From positions 5,766,001 through 5,830,000 of the forward strand of contig NZ_AP022588.1 in NCBI RefSeq assembly GCF_010731735.1: a DNA stretch of 64,000 nucleotides, in the 5' to 3' direction. Both the position numbers and the translations under genes were made by a program. The stretch comes from Mycolicibacterium sediminis. GTDB lineage: Bacteria > Actinomycetota > Actinomycetes > Mycobacteriales > Mycobacteriaceae. This document shows positions 23,937 to 32,624 of this stretch, piece after piece. The notes beneath the pieces were generated by a model. That model ran no database searches and was not told where the DNA came from. It was given only the letters and a program-made list of their open reading frames with translations. Each line of letters begins with the position of its first letter. The stretch's first letter is position 1.

Positions 23937-25565
23937 CTAGATCGTGATGACCTCGTACTCGCCGTCGGCGTGCCGGGCCCGGATGGTCTTCTTGTCGTAC
24001 TTGCCCACACTGGTGCGCGGCACCTGATCGACGAACGTCCACCGCTCGGGCAGCCACCAGCGAACCACCTTGTCGGCGAGGAACTCTCGCAGCTCAGCCG
24101 GCGTGGCCTGCGCGCCCTCCTCGAGCACGACAGCGGCCAGCGGACGTTCCTGCCACCTTTCGTCCGGGACGGCGACGACGGCCGCCTCGAGCACCGCCGG
24201 GTGGGCTATCAGGTGGTTCTCCAGCTCCACCGAGGAGATCCACTCGCCGCCGGACTTGATCACGTCCTTCGCCCGGTCGGTCAGGGTCACGTAGCCGGCC
24301 GGGTCGACGCGGCCGACGTCGCCGGTCCGCAGCCAGCCGTCGTCGAACTTGGACTCGTCGTGGCCACGGTAGTACGAGCCGGTGATCCACGGACCGCGGA
24401 CCTCGATCTCGCCGACGGCCTTCCCGTCGTGCGGCTGCTGGTCACCCGCCTCGTCGACGATGCGCACCTCCACCCCGCACACGACCTTGCCCTGGGTGAC
24501 GCGCAGCGCCCAGTGCTCGGCACCCGTCGTGCTCCGGTGCGCGTGGGCCAGGGTCGCCAGCGGTGACGTCTCCGTCATCCCCCACCCCTGGATGATCTTC
24601 ACGCCGTGGTCGCGCTCGAAGGCCTGCATCATCGACAGCGGCACGGCAGACCCACCGCACGTGACCAGTCGCAGCGAGGAGATGTCCCGGCCGGGCGTCT
24701 TGGCGAGGCAGTGGATGACGTCGTTCCAGATCGTGGGCACCGCGCACGACACCGTCGGCCGCTGCGAGGCGATGAGATCGATCAGCGACGGCGCGTCCAG
24801 GAAGCGGTCCGGCAGTACCAGGTCCGCACCCGCCATCAATGCGGCGTACGGCAGTCCCCACGCGTTGGCGTGGAACATCGGCACGATCGGCAGCGCAGAG
24901 TCGTCGAAGCCGAGCCCCATGCCGTTCGCGCTGCACACCATCGTCGAGTGGAGGTAACTCGAACGATGGCTGTACGCAACGCCCTTCGGGTTGCCCGTCG
25001 TGCCGCTGGTGTAGCACATCGCCGCGGCGTCGGTCTCGACCAGGTCGGGCCACTCGAAGTCCGGGGACAGTCCGTCGAGCAGTTCGTCGTAGCGCAGCAC
25101 GGTGAGTCCGGACGCCGTCCACGGCTCCAGGTCCCCCTCCCCGACCGCAATGACGGTGTGGACGGTCTCGAGCAGCGGCAGCACCGGCGCCAGCTGCGCC
25201 GTCAGCGACAGGTCGGCCACGATCACCGAGTCCTCGGCCTCGTTCGCGATGAAGGCGATCTGCTCCGCCGAGAGACGGATGTTGAGGGTGTGCAGCACCG
25301 CACCCATCGACGGCGCCGCCAGGTACACCGCGAGGTGCTCGGCGTTGTTCCACATGAACGTCGCGACCCGCTGGTCACCGGTGATGCCGAGGCCGCGCAA
25401 CGCGTTGGCGAGCCGGCCCACCTGCTCGCCGAGTTCGCGGTAGGTGATGGTGCGGTAGCGGCCGTCGCCGACGGCGGTGGTGACGGTGCGGTCGCCGTTC
25501 ACCCCGGTGGCGTGGCGCAGGATCGTCGTGACCGTCAGGGGGAAGTCCTGCATCGTGCTGTGCAT
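23937..25565 (-). CDS. fadD14: Fatty-acyl-CoA ligase FadD14-like
   Basis: 542-residue adenylate-forming enzyme that activates fatty acids to acyl-CoA. The AMP-binding motif YTSGTTGNPKG lies near residue 185-196, the GWGMTETSP motif in the middle, TGDVGRVDPAGY in the hinge region, and the catalytic C-terminal lysine in GKYDKK. The start at 25565 gives the FadD14 length; an ATG four codons in is an alternative. Neighbouring beta-propeller and DapB-like genes mirror the Rv1057-Rv1059 block. Chain length preference is not predictable. Confidence 0.85.
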   Translation of the reverse strand: MHSTMQDFPLTVTTILRHATGVNGDRTVTTAVGDGRYRTITYRELGEQVGRLANALRGLGITGDQRVATFMWNNAEHLAVYLAAPSMGAVLHTLNIRLSAEQIAFIANEAEDSVIVADLSLTAQLAPVLPLLETVHTVIAVGEGDLEPWTASGLTVLRYDELLDGLSPDFEWPDLVETDAAAMCYTSGTTGNPKGVAYSHRSSYLHSTMVCSANGMGLGFDDSALPIVPMFHANAWGLPYAALMAGADLVLPDRFLDAPSLIDLIASQRPTVSCAVPTIWNDVIHCLAKTPGRDISSLRLVTCGGSAVPLSMMQAFERDHGVKIIQGWGMTETSPLATLAHAHRSTTGAEHWALRVTQGKVVCGVEVRIVDEAGDQQPHDGKAVGEIEVRGPWITGSYYRGHDESKFDDGWLRTGDVGRVDPAGYVTLTDRAKDVIKSGGEWISSVELENHLIAHPAVLEAAVVAVPDERWQERPLAAVVLEEGAQATPAELREFLADKVVRWWLPERWTFVDQVPRTSVGKYDKKTIRARHADGEYEVITI

Positions 25566-25724
25566 CTCGATCGCCTTCGATTCGATGTCGCCGTCGGTGT
25601 GCGCGATGGTAGTGCCGGGCGTCGGTGATGTCGGTCATTCGGGCACCGGGGCGGAAACGAATTCGCCGGTGAGCGCGATGTAGATGGTGGAATCAATTCA
25701 CGCAAGACCAGAAGGGGGCGCGGC

Positions 25725-26042
25725 ATGCGTCCATCACTCACACTCGCCACACTCGTCGCAGCCACCGCCGCCGTGTTCGTCGGACCGGCCGCCATCGCCC
25801 ATGCCGAGGAGACGCCGCAGCAGACGATCAGCCGGCTGCAGAACTCGGGCTACACCGTCAACGTCGACCGGGTCGGCAGCGGATCGCTGAACGACTGCGT
25901 CGTGACCGGCGTGCGCAACCCGCAGACCGTCACCGAGTACGTCCGCGTCTACGACGGCCGCAACTCCGACGGCAGCATCGACTGGGACCTGGTGCCCGTC
26001 GTCAAGAGCAAGTCCATCTCGGTGTCCCTGAATTGCTCGTGA
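25725..26042 (+). CDS. Small secreted protein, paralogue 1
   Basis: 105 residues with a Sec signal peptide (cleavage near AHA-EET) and a mature domain built as TISRLQNSGYTVNVDRVGSG, then CVVTGVRNPQT and a final VSLNCS. Two cysteines probably pair. The same pattern occurs in the next gene and in the gene at 43892, so the three are paralogues. GAAGGGGG lies in front of the ATG. Function unknown; a small periplasmic or secreted envelope protein. Confidence 0.8.
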   Translation: MRPSLTLATLVAATAAVFVGPAAIAHAEETPQQTISRLQNSGYTVNVDRVGSGSLNDCVVTGVRNPQTVTEYVRVYDGRNSDGSIDWDLVPVVKSKSISVSLNCS

Positions 26043-26088
26043 CCCGACCGACTAGGGAATGATGATCACGACACGACGGGAGGCGCTC

Positions 26089-26406
26089 ATGCGCAACAAG
26101 TGGATCCTCGCCGCGGCGGCAGCCGGATTCTGCGGCGCCCTCGCGGCTCCTGTGGGACTGGCGTCCGCTCAGGAATCGGCGACCGACGTCATCTCGCGAC
26201 TGCAGTCGCAGGGGTACACGGTCACGCTCGACAAGATCGGTAGCGCGCCGATCGACCAGTGCGTGGTCACCAGTGTGCGCAACCCGCAGACCACGTCCCA
26301 GCTGGTGCCCTACGTCGGTCCCGGGCTGGGCGGCGACGACAGCCGAATCCTCGTCCCCCAGGTGACGAGCCAGACGGTCTCGGTGTCACTGAACTGCACG
26401 CGCTGA
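26089..26406 (+). CDS. Small secreted protein, paralogue 2
   Basis: 105 residues, same length as paralogue 1, signal peptide to about ASA-QES and mature pattern VISRLQSQGYTVTLDKIGSA, CVVTSVRNPQT, VSLNCTR. The ATG at 26089 has GGGAGG seven bases upstream; the longer frame from 26059 has none. It follows paralogue 1 by 46 bases, so a tandem duplication transcribed as one unit is likely. It is followed by hairpin C1. Confidence 0.82.
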   Translation: MRNKWILAAAAAGFCGALAAPVGLASAQESATDVISRLQSQGYTVTLDKIGSAPIDQCVVTSVRNPQTTSQLVPYVGPGLGGDDSRILVPQVTSQTVSVSLNCTR

Positions 26407-26421
26407 CCGATCGACGACGAA

Positions 26422-26469
26422 ACTACGGTTGCTGACGGATTTCCGGAGAAATCGATCGACAACCGTAGT
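26422..26469. repeat. Hairpin family C, copy 1
   Basis: 10-bp arms ACTACGGTTG/CAACCGTAGT enclosing a second hairpin (GATTTC/GAAATC). It lies 15 bases after secreted paralogue 2 and 17 before the end of dctA. Shares ACTACGG and TGACGGATTTC with copy 2. Confidence 0.75.
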
Positions 26470-26486
26470 CTCGACGCGTTCCCGTA

Positions 26487-27872
26487 CTACGTGCGCGCGG
26501 GCAGCTTATCCGGTGTCTCGATCTCACCGGGTGCACCGTGGTCGTAGTCGACCATCGTCTGCTCGTTGAACGGATCCTCACCTCGCAACACCAGGTCGAC
26601 ACGGTCCTTGTCGATCGTGTGGGTCCAGGACCCGACCAGGATCGTCGCGACGGCGTTGCCCGAGAAGTTGGTCAGCGCACGGGCTTCCGACATGAACCGG
26701 TCGATGCCGACGATCAGGCCGACGCCGTCGAGCAGATCGGGACGGTGTGCCTGCAGGCCGCCGGCCAGCGTGGCCAGACCCGCACCGGTGACACCGGCGG
26801 CACCCTTCGAGGCGACGATCATGAACACCAGCAGGCCGATCTGCTCGCCCACCGTCAGCGGGTCGCCGAGCGCACCGGCGATGAACAGCGACGCCATCGT
26901 CAGGTAGATCGCGGTGCCGTCGAGGTTGAAGGAGTAACCGGTCGGCACCACGACGCCGACGGTGGTGCGCTCGACGCCGAGGTGCTCCATCTTGGCGATG
27001 AGGCGGGGCAGCGCGGACTCCGACGAAGACGTCGACACGATCAGCAGGTATTCGCGAGCCAGGTATCGGACCAGCTTGAAGATCGACACGTGGGCGACCA
27101 GGCGCAGGATCGTGCCCAGGATGCCGAACACGAAGATGACGCACGTGATGTAGAAACCGAGCATCAGGCCCAGCAGCTGCGTCACCGCGGTCCAGCCGGT
27201 CTGACCGACGACGTTGGCGATGGCGCCGAAGGCACCGATCGGGGCCAGCCACAGGATCATGACCAGGACCTTGAACACCAGCTTCTGCAGCGAGGCGATG
27301 GCCCGCAGCGCCGGCTCGCCCGCGGTGCCCATGCCCTGCAGCGCGAACCCGACGAGCAGTGCGATGAACAGCGCCTGCAGCACGCTGCCCTCGGTCAACG
27401 AGGAGAACAGCGTCTCGGGGATGATGCCCTGCACGAAGTCGAGCAGACCGCCGGACTCGTGCGCGGTCTCGGCGTACTCGGCACCCTTGGCCGCCGCACT
27501 CTCCGAGAGCTGCAGACCGCTTCCCGGATGCAGGATGTTGCCGACGACCAGGCCGATGGCCAGTGCGAACGTCGACATCACCAGGAAGTAGACGAAGGCT
27601 AGGCCGCCGACCTTGCCGACGGTGGCGGCCTTGCGGACCGAGCCGATGCCCAGCACGATCGTGCAGAAGATGACCGGCGCGATCATCATCTTGATGAGGT
27701 CGACGAACATCGTGCCGAGGATGCCGAGACTCTTGCCGACGCCGGGAGCCGTGAGGCCCACGATCACGCCGGCGATGACGGCGATGATGACGGCGATGTA
27801 CAGCCAGTGCGTCTTGTCCCGCTTCTTCTTCGGCTCGTCGGGCGGGGCTACCGCGTCCAGCTGATTGGCCAT
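26487..27872 (-). CDS. dctA: C4-dicarboxylate/glutamate:cation symporter DctA
   Basis: 461-residue transporter of the DAACS family, importing succinate, fumarate, malate or aspartate with protons or sodium. Eight membrane segments and two re-entrant loops are expected; the signature STSSSESALPRL, the VPTGYSFNLDGTAIY motif and the NFSGNAVAT motif near the end are all visible. The ATG at 27872 has AAGGAGAA upstream. It is divergent from a CitA/DcuS-type two-component system, which points to dicarboxylate-induced expression. Confidence 0.92.
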   Translation of the reverse strand: MANQLDAVAPPDEPKKKRDKTHWLYIAVIIAVIAGVIVGLTAPGVGKSLGILGTMFVDLIKMMIAPVIFCTIVLGIGSVRKAATVGKVGGLAFVYFLVMSTFALAIGLVVGNILHPGSGLQLSESAAAKGAEYAETAHESGGLLDFVQGIIPETLFSSLTEGSVLQALFIALLVGFALQGMGTAGEPALRAIASLQKLVFKVLVMILWLAPIGAFGAIANVVGQTGWTAVTQLLGLMLGFYITCVIFVFGILGTILRLVAHVSIFKLVRYLAREYLLIVSTSSSESALPRLIAKMEHLGVERTTVGVVVPTGYSFNLDGTAIYLTMASLFIAGALGDPLTVGEQIGLLVFMIVASKGAAGVTGAGLATLAGGLQAHRPDLLDGVGLIVGIDRFMSEARALTNFSGNAVATILVGSWTHTIDKDRVDLVLRGEDPFNEQTMVDYDHGAPGEIETPDKLPART

Positions 27873-27933
27873 GGGGTGGTTCTCCTTCGGCTCGGGGCAC
27901 GTTCTCGTGGTCTGCAAGGATGATGTTCTCCCA

Positions 27934-27949
27934 CGTGACCCAGGTCACG
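27934..27949. promoter_or_regulatory. CRP-like palindrome in the dctA-kinase gap
   Basis: CGTGACCCAGGTCACG: 7-bp arms, with the GTG-N8-CAC pattern of mycobacterial CRP sites, 62 bases upstream of dctA. Confidence 0.45.
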
Positions 27950-27950
27950 C

Positions 27951-27967
27951 TTTAGTTCATTTAGTTC
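27951..27967 (+). promoter_or_regulatory. Direct repeat TTTAGTTC, two copies
   Basis: Two exact TTTAGTTC octamers (27951-27958 and 27960-27967) with a nine-base period between dctA and the kinase gene. AT-rich direct repeats are typical of CitB/DcuR-type regulators. Confidence 0.5.
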
Positions 27968-27988
27968 GGCCGTGACGGCGGAGGTGCG

Positions 27989-29584
27989 ATGCGCAGCTGG
28001 TGGCGTCTGCTGTGGCGTCGTTCGAGGCCCAGCTCGCTGGCCGGCCAGGCGATCGCGCTGCAGGTCGCGGTCATCGCGGTGATCGTGCTGGCGGGTAGCG
28101 CGCTGGCGCTGGTCGACGCGCGCCGCGACGGCGAGGCCGCCGCCCGCCAGCAGGTGGTCGGCATCGCGACGGCCGTGGCGGACGCACCGTCGACCGCCGC
28201 GGCCATCGAATCGAACAGGGCCACCGAGGTGTTGCAGCCGGTGACCGAGGCCGTTCGGACGAACACCGACATCGCGTTCATCACGATCATGTCGCCGGAC
28301 CGGACGAGGTACACCCACACCGACCCGCGCCAGATCGGCGGGAAGTACATCGGCACCGTCGAGCCGGCGCTGCGCGGCGAGACGTTCAGCGAGGAGTACA
28401 CCGGCACCCTGGGCCCGTCCGTGCGGGCGATCGTCCCGGTGCGCGGCACCGATGGCCGCGTGGTGGGTCTGGTGTCGGCGGGCATCACGCAGCAGACGCT
28501 GGCGCAGCGGTGGCGTGAGCAGATTCCGACGATCGCCGTCGTCGCGCTCGGCGCACTGCTGCTGTCGCTGGTGGGGGTGTGGGCCATCCGGCGGCGCCTG
28601 TTCCGCCAGACACACGGGCTGCGACCGGACGAGCTGCGGGTGATGTACGAGCATCACGACGCGATCCTGCACTCGGTCTCGGAGGGGCTCGTCGTCCTCG
28701 ACGGCGACCGCGTCGTCCTGGTCAACGACGAGGCCCGCCGCCTCCTCGGGCTCGGGCCGGGGCGGGTGACGCCCGGCGAACTGCCGGAGTTCCTGCGCTG
28801 CCACGAGCCCGGCGTCCGCGACGAGGTCCACGTCACCGACGAGCGGGTGCTGGTGGTGAACAGGTCACTGGTCGTCGGCGGGCCGTCGGTGTCGCGGCCG
28901 TCGGAGGTCGTCACCATCCGCGACCGGACCGAATTACAGGGCGCTCTAGGCGAGTTAAGTTCACTGCAGGTGCTGACCGACTCGTTGCGCTCGCAGGCCC
29001 ACGAGGCCGCGAACAAACTGCACACCGTGATCACGATGGTGGAGATGGGCAGGCCCGAGGACGCGGTGACGTTCGCGACCGAGGAACTCGCCGTCTCGCA
29101 GCGGCTGGTCGATCGGCTGTCCGCGGACGTCGGCGAACCGGCACTGTTGGCGCTGCTGATCGGCAAGAGCGCGCAGGCCGACGAGCGCGGCATCGCGCTG
29201 ACGATCACCGAGGACACGCACCTGCCGTCGTCGTCCGACCTGGTGCCCCTCTCCGCCACCGAGATGACCACGGTGCTCGGCAATCTCGTCGACAACGCGA
29301 TGGATGCGTGCGACCGCGACGACCCGTGGATCGAGGTCACGGTGACCCTCGACGACGACGTCCTGCTGCTGCGGGTCGCCGACAGTGGACCCGGCATGGA
29401 CGCCGAGACGTTCACCCGCGCGATGCAGCGCGGTTACTCCACGAAGTCGGGCACGGACGCCGACCAGCACGGGCTGGGGCTGGCGCTGGTCGCGCAGGTG
29501 GTGCTGCGCCATGACGGCACGCTGACCGCCGACGTCACCTACGGTTCAGTGGTGACGGTGACGGTTCCGGGCGGCGCGCGGTGA
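27989..29584 (+). CDS. Sensor histidine kinase, CitA/DcuS type
   Basis: 531 residues: membrane helix about 22-42, extracytoplasmic sensor domain about 43-180, second helix about 181-202, cytoplasmic PAS domain about 225-320, then the kinase. The phosphorylated histidine is His338 in SQAHEAANKLH, followed by the N box (NLVDNAMDAC), DSGPGMD and HGLGLALV. The family senses C4-dicarboxylates or citrate. Its stop overlaps the GTG start of the response regulator by four bases. The transporter next door fits this role. Confidence 0.9.
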   Translation: MRSWWRLLWRRSRPSSLAGQAIALQVAVIAVIVLAGSALALVDARRDGEAAARQQVVGIATAVADAPSTAAAIESNRATEVLQPVTEAVRTNTDIAFITIMSPDRTRYTHTDPRQIGGKYIGTVEPALRGETFSEEYTGTLGPSVRAIVPVRGTDGRVVGLVSAGITQQTLAQRWREQIPTIAVVALGALLLSLVGVWAIRRRLFRQTHGLRPDELRVMYEHHDAILHSVSEGLVVLDGDRVVLVNDEARRLLGLGPGRVTPGELPEFLRCHEPGVRDEVHVTDERVLVVNRSLVVGGPSVSRPSEVVTIRDRTELQGALGELSSLQVLTDSLRSQAHEAANKLHTVITMVEMGRPEDAVTFATEELAVSQRLVDRLSADVGEPALLALLIGKSAQADERGIALTITEDTHLPSSSDLVPLSATEMTTVLGNLVDNAMDACDRDDPWIEVTVTLDDDVLLLRVADSGPGMDAETFTRAMQRGYSTKSGTDADQHGLGLALVAQVVLRHDGTLTADVTYGSVVTVTVPGGAR

Positions 29585-30288
29585 CGCCCCCGTCGACGTC
29601 GTCCATCAGGGTCCTGATCGTCGAGGACGAACCGCTGATCGCCGAGGCGCATCGCACGTATCTCGAACGGCTGGAGGGCTTCTCGGCCGTCGCCGTCGTG
29701 CACACCGCGCGCGACGCGATGCAGGCGGCGGCAGAGGCGGCTGCCGGGGAGCATCCCATCGACCTGGTGCTGCTCGACCTCGGCCTCCCCGATGCCAGCG
29801 GGATCAGCCTGGCGTCGGCGCTGGCGGGCCTGCGACCCGCGCCGGACATCATCGCGATCACGTCGGAGCGCGATCTCGAGATGGTGCGCGCCGCGGTGGC
29901 GCACGGGGCGCTCGCCTACCTGTTGAAGCCGTTCACGTTCGCCGCCTTTCGCGACCGCCTGGACCGCTACCGTCGATACCGGACGGCGCTGCCGGCGGGG
30001 GTCGACGCGGCGAGCCAGGCCGAGGTCGACAGGGCGATGGCCGAACTCCGCATCGTCGACGACCGCGCCACCACCCCGAAGGGTGCGGCCCCGCAGACCA
30101 ACGACGACGTCGCAAGGGCGGTGCGGGACAACCCCGACGGTCTCACGGCCGACGAGGCCGCCAAGCAGATCGGCGTCTCGCGCGTCACCGCCTGGCGCTA
30201 CCTCGAGCGACTCGCCGACGACGGCACCGTCATCAGGCACACCGACTACGGCAAGGGGCGTCCGAAGACGCGTTACCAGTGGCGGTGA
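29581..30288 (+). CDS. Response regulator, CitB/DcuR type
   Basis: 235 residues: receiver domain (acidic Glu15/Asp16, phosphorylated Asp66 in LLDLGLPD, Lys in LLKPF) and a C-terminal helix-turn-helix (LTADEAAKQIGVSRVTAWRYL) instead of the commoner winged helix. The GTG start overlaps the kinase stop as GTGA. It most likely activates the divergent dctA gene through the direct repeats at 27951. It converges on the beta-propeller gene. Confidence 0.9.
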   Translation: MTPPSTSSIRVLIVEDEPLIAEAHRTYLERLEGFSAVAVVHTARDAMQAAAEAAAGEHPIDLVLLDLGLPDASGISLASALAGLRPAPDIIAITSERDLEMVRAAVAHGALAYLLKPFTFAAFRDRLDRYRRYRTALPAGVDAASQAEVDRAMAELRIVDDRATTPKGAAPQTNDDVARAVRDNPDGLTADEAAKQIGVSRVTAWRYLERLADDGTVIRHTDYGKGRPKTRYQWR

Positions 30289-30298
30289 ATCCTCCGCC

Positions 30299-31309
30299 TC
30301 AGGCGGGGGTGAGTTCGCGGACGGCAGCCGCAGCGCCCTCGCGGATCGGTGCGTAGAACACCGGCGCGGGCGCGGCCACGGCGTAAGAGGTCACGCGACC
30401 GTCGTAGTCGGCGACGTACACCCGGTCGACGCCGATCGCCAGGCAGGACGGCCGGGCGCCCACGACGAGGGTGTCGATGACGTCCAGAGTCGCCGTGCTG
30501 AGCACCGTCACCTGGTCGTAGTCGACGACGTAGGCGCGCGTGGCGTCCACCGACAGCGCGAGCTGCGTCGGCGTGGTCGCGACCTCGGCGCTGGCCATGA
30601 TGCGGCCGGCACCCAGATCGACGACGTGGACGACGCCGCGATCGTCGATGTCGGAGGTCAGGACGTACGCCGTGTCGTCGACACCGAGTTCGAGCCCACG
30701 GATCGGCGCACCGATCTCGAGGGTGCGCTGCACCCGGCCGCTCTCGAGGTCGACGATGATCAGGCGGCTGCCGCGCGCATCGGACGTGGCGACGTAGAGG
30801 CGGCGACCCGCTGCGTCGACGCGCATCGCGTCGATCACCGTGTCGTCACCGCGGGCGACGTAGAGGGTGCGGACGCGGTCGGCGGGCACGTCGATGACGG
30901 CGACGTCGACGCCACCGTCGGCAGCCCGACCGGCGAAGATGCGCTTGCCGTCGGGGCTGGTGGTCATCGCGGTCACGCTGAACGACAGCGGGTAGGAGGC
31001 GTTGACCGCGCCCGTCCGGGTGTCGATGACGGCGACGGCGTCGTAGGCCACCGACGCGACGCCGACGTACGCCTTGTCACCGGCGACGGCGAGAGCGAAC
31101 GGCTCGCGGGCGGTGAGGCCGCCCTTGACCGAGAGGTCGCGTGCGTCCAGCACGGCGACGGTGTGGTCGCCGAAGTTCGTGACCACCAGGGTGTCCCCGT
31201 CGACGGCGATGTCCGCGATCGGTCCGCGTCCGACGGATACGTCGTTCTGCAGGGTCGCGGTCGCGCTGTCCACGGTCACACCCGCGGCATGATTGGAGCC
31301 ATTGGCCAT
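30299..31309 (-). CDS. YncE-like seven-bladed beta-propeller, Rv1057-like
   Basis: 336 residues made of about seven YncE/lactonase-type repeats (strand patterns such as VVTNFGDHTVAVLDARD, VYVADYDGRVTSY). There is no signal peptide, so it is probably cytoplasmic. In M. tuberculosis Rv1057 is a beta-propeller gene under several stress regulators; function is unknown. I choose the ATG at 31309 because GGAGGT lies upstream; an earlier start at 31342 has no site. A long AT-rich leader region precedes it, with a -10-like TACACT and a 5' hairpin. Confidence 0.78.
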   Translation of the reverse strand: MANGSNHAAGVTVDSATATLQNDVSVGRGPIADIAVDGDTLVVTNFGDHTVAVLDARDLSVKGGLTAREPFALAVAGDKAYVGVASVAYDAVAVIDTRTGAVNASYPLSFSVTAMTTSPDGKRIFAGRAADGGVDVAVIDVPADRVRTLYVARGDDTVIDAMRVDAAGRRLYVATSDARGSRLIIVDLESGRVQRTLEIGAPIRGLELGVDDTAYVLTSDIDDRGVVHVVDLGAGRIMASAEVATTPTQLALSVDATRAYVVDYDQVTVLSTATLDVIDTLVVGARPSCLAIGVDRVYVADYDGRVTSYAVAAPAPVFYAPIREGAAAAVRELTPA

Positions 31310-31787
31310 CTTGTGTGGTACCTCCACCGGCATGTCGTGCACCGGCCTAGATTCGAGTGGTCTGCGCCCGTACCGGGCGCGGTCTGTAACGAGTGTAGCG
31401 ACGGATACCGACGCCCCCGGGGGCCTTGACGACGGCTTTCTCGTCTCGCGCGAAAAGCTCTCAGGGATTGCTTAAGAAACTCTTCGTTACCTATTCGTTA
31501 TCTTCGGTCCGCAACTCGACATCTCCTGTACATCAGTGGTTTCCGCACACTGGCAACCGGCTCGAACCGTTACTTCGAAACCCTTGGATACGCGAATTCT
31601 TAGCATTCGGGACGAAAGTGAGCGCTAAATCACAAGCCGACACGCAGCAAATGGCGGGGGCGGTGGGATGCGTCGTACCGGTGTGGCCAGAGGGACCGCC
31701 GGGACGGCGATCGGCGGACCTGACGGCACCCTCCAACCCCGCATCGGCTCCGCACGCCCAGACGGCGAATCGACGCCGATCAGTCGG
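31310..31787 (-). promoter_or_regulatory. 478-bp AT-rich control region of the beta-propeller gene
   Basis: No gene seen. On the minus strand TACACT (31397-31392) can be a -10 box; a 7-bp hairpin (31364-31370 with 31374-31380) would lie at the very start of the transcript. From about 31440 to 31660 the base composition is clearly richer in A+T than its surroundings. Confidence 0.5.
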
Positions 31788-32579
31788 TCAGGCGGTCGGC
31801 AACTCGCCGGTCGACGCGACGGTCTGCGCCACGTCGACCAGTTTGCGGTTGAGCGTCTGTGACGCCGTGGTGAGCAGCGCGAACGCATCGTCCGGCGTGA
31901 TGTGCCGGGTTGCCATGAGGACGCCCTTGGCCTGGCCGATGACATCCCGGTTGGCGATGACCCGTCGGAGTTGGCTGGTGCGCTGGACGTCGGAGAGCGC
32001 GAGGGCCGCGTGGGTGGCGTAGAGGTTGGCGACGTGCCGTGCGGCGGCGCTGAACGCATCGCGCTCGCCGGCATAGAGGCTCAGTGAGCCGAGCCGGCGG
32101 TCGTCGACCCACAGCGGGACGCACAGCATCGACAGGACGCCCAGTTCGACGGCACGGTCGGCGAAGCCCGGCCAGCGCGCCTCGGTCGTCATGTCCGGAA
32201 TCTTCACGGTCTGCTGATCGCGCGAGGCGTCGATGCACGGACCCGTCCCCGCCTCCTGCTGCCAGGCGTCGAGCCGCGGAGGGGCCGATCCGTGGACCAC
32301 CTGCGGCACGAACTTCCCCTTGACGAAGAGGTTGAGCCCCGCGGCGTCGGTGCCGTCTATGAGGTCGACGGCGGACACCAGGATCGAGTGCAGCGTCGCC
32401 TCAACGTCGCCCTCCTCCATCCGCAGGGCGCGGCTGAGCGACTCGAGGCTGCGCCACGCGACGGCGTCGAGGTCGGCGAGACCGGCGAGGCCGTCGTCGA
32501 CGGGGGCGAACGTCTGCGCAGTCGTCTCGGAACGGTCCTCGTCGGGGCGTGGGCCCGGCGCGGGGAGGATGCTCGACAC
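31788..32579 (-). CDS. GAF-ANTAR RNA-binding antiterminator
   Basis: About 263 residues: GAF sensor domain (about 40-185) and C-terminal ANTAR domain with ANRDVIGQAKGVLMA and the three-helix fold that binds paired hexaloop hairpins in RNA. Such proteins prevent early transcription termination in response to a ligand. The start is uncertain: a GTG at 32579 or a TTG at 32591; neither has a clear ribosome-binding site. The stop lies in front of the control region of the beta-propeller gene. Confidence 0.85.
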   Translation of the reverse strand: MSSILPAPGPRPDEDRSETTAQTFAPVDDGLAGLADLDAVAWRSLESLSRALRMEEGDVEATLHSILVSAVDLIDGTDAAGLNLFVKGKFVPQVVHGSAPPRLDAWQQEAGTGPCIDASRDQQTVKIPDMTTEARWPGFADRAVELGVLSMLCVPLWVDDRRLGSLSLYAGERDAFSAAARHVANLYATHAALALSDVQRTSQLRRVIANRDVIGQAKGVLMATRHITPDDAFALLTTASQTLNRKLVDVAQTVASTGELPTA

Positions 32580-32624
32580 GGCCCCATTCAATCAGTGCGA
32601 CGGCGTGATCACCCAGTCGTCGGC

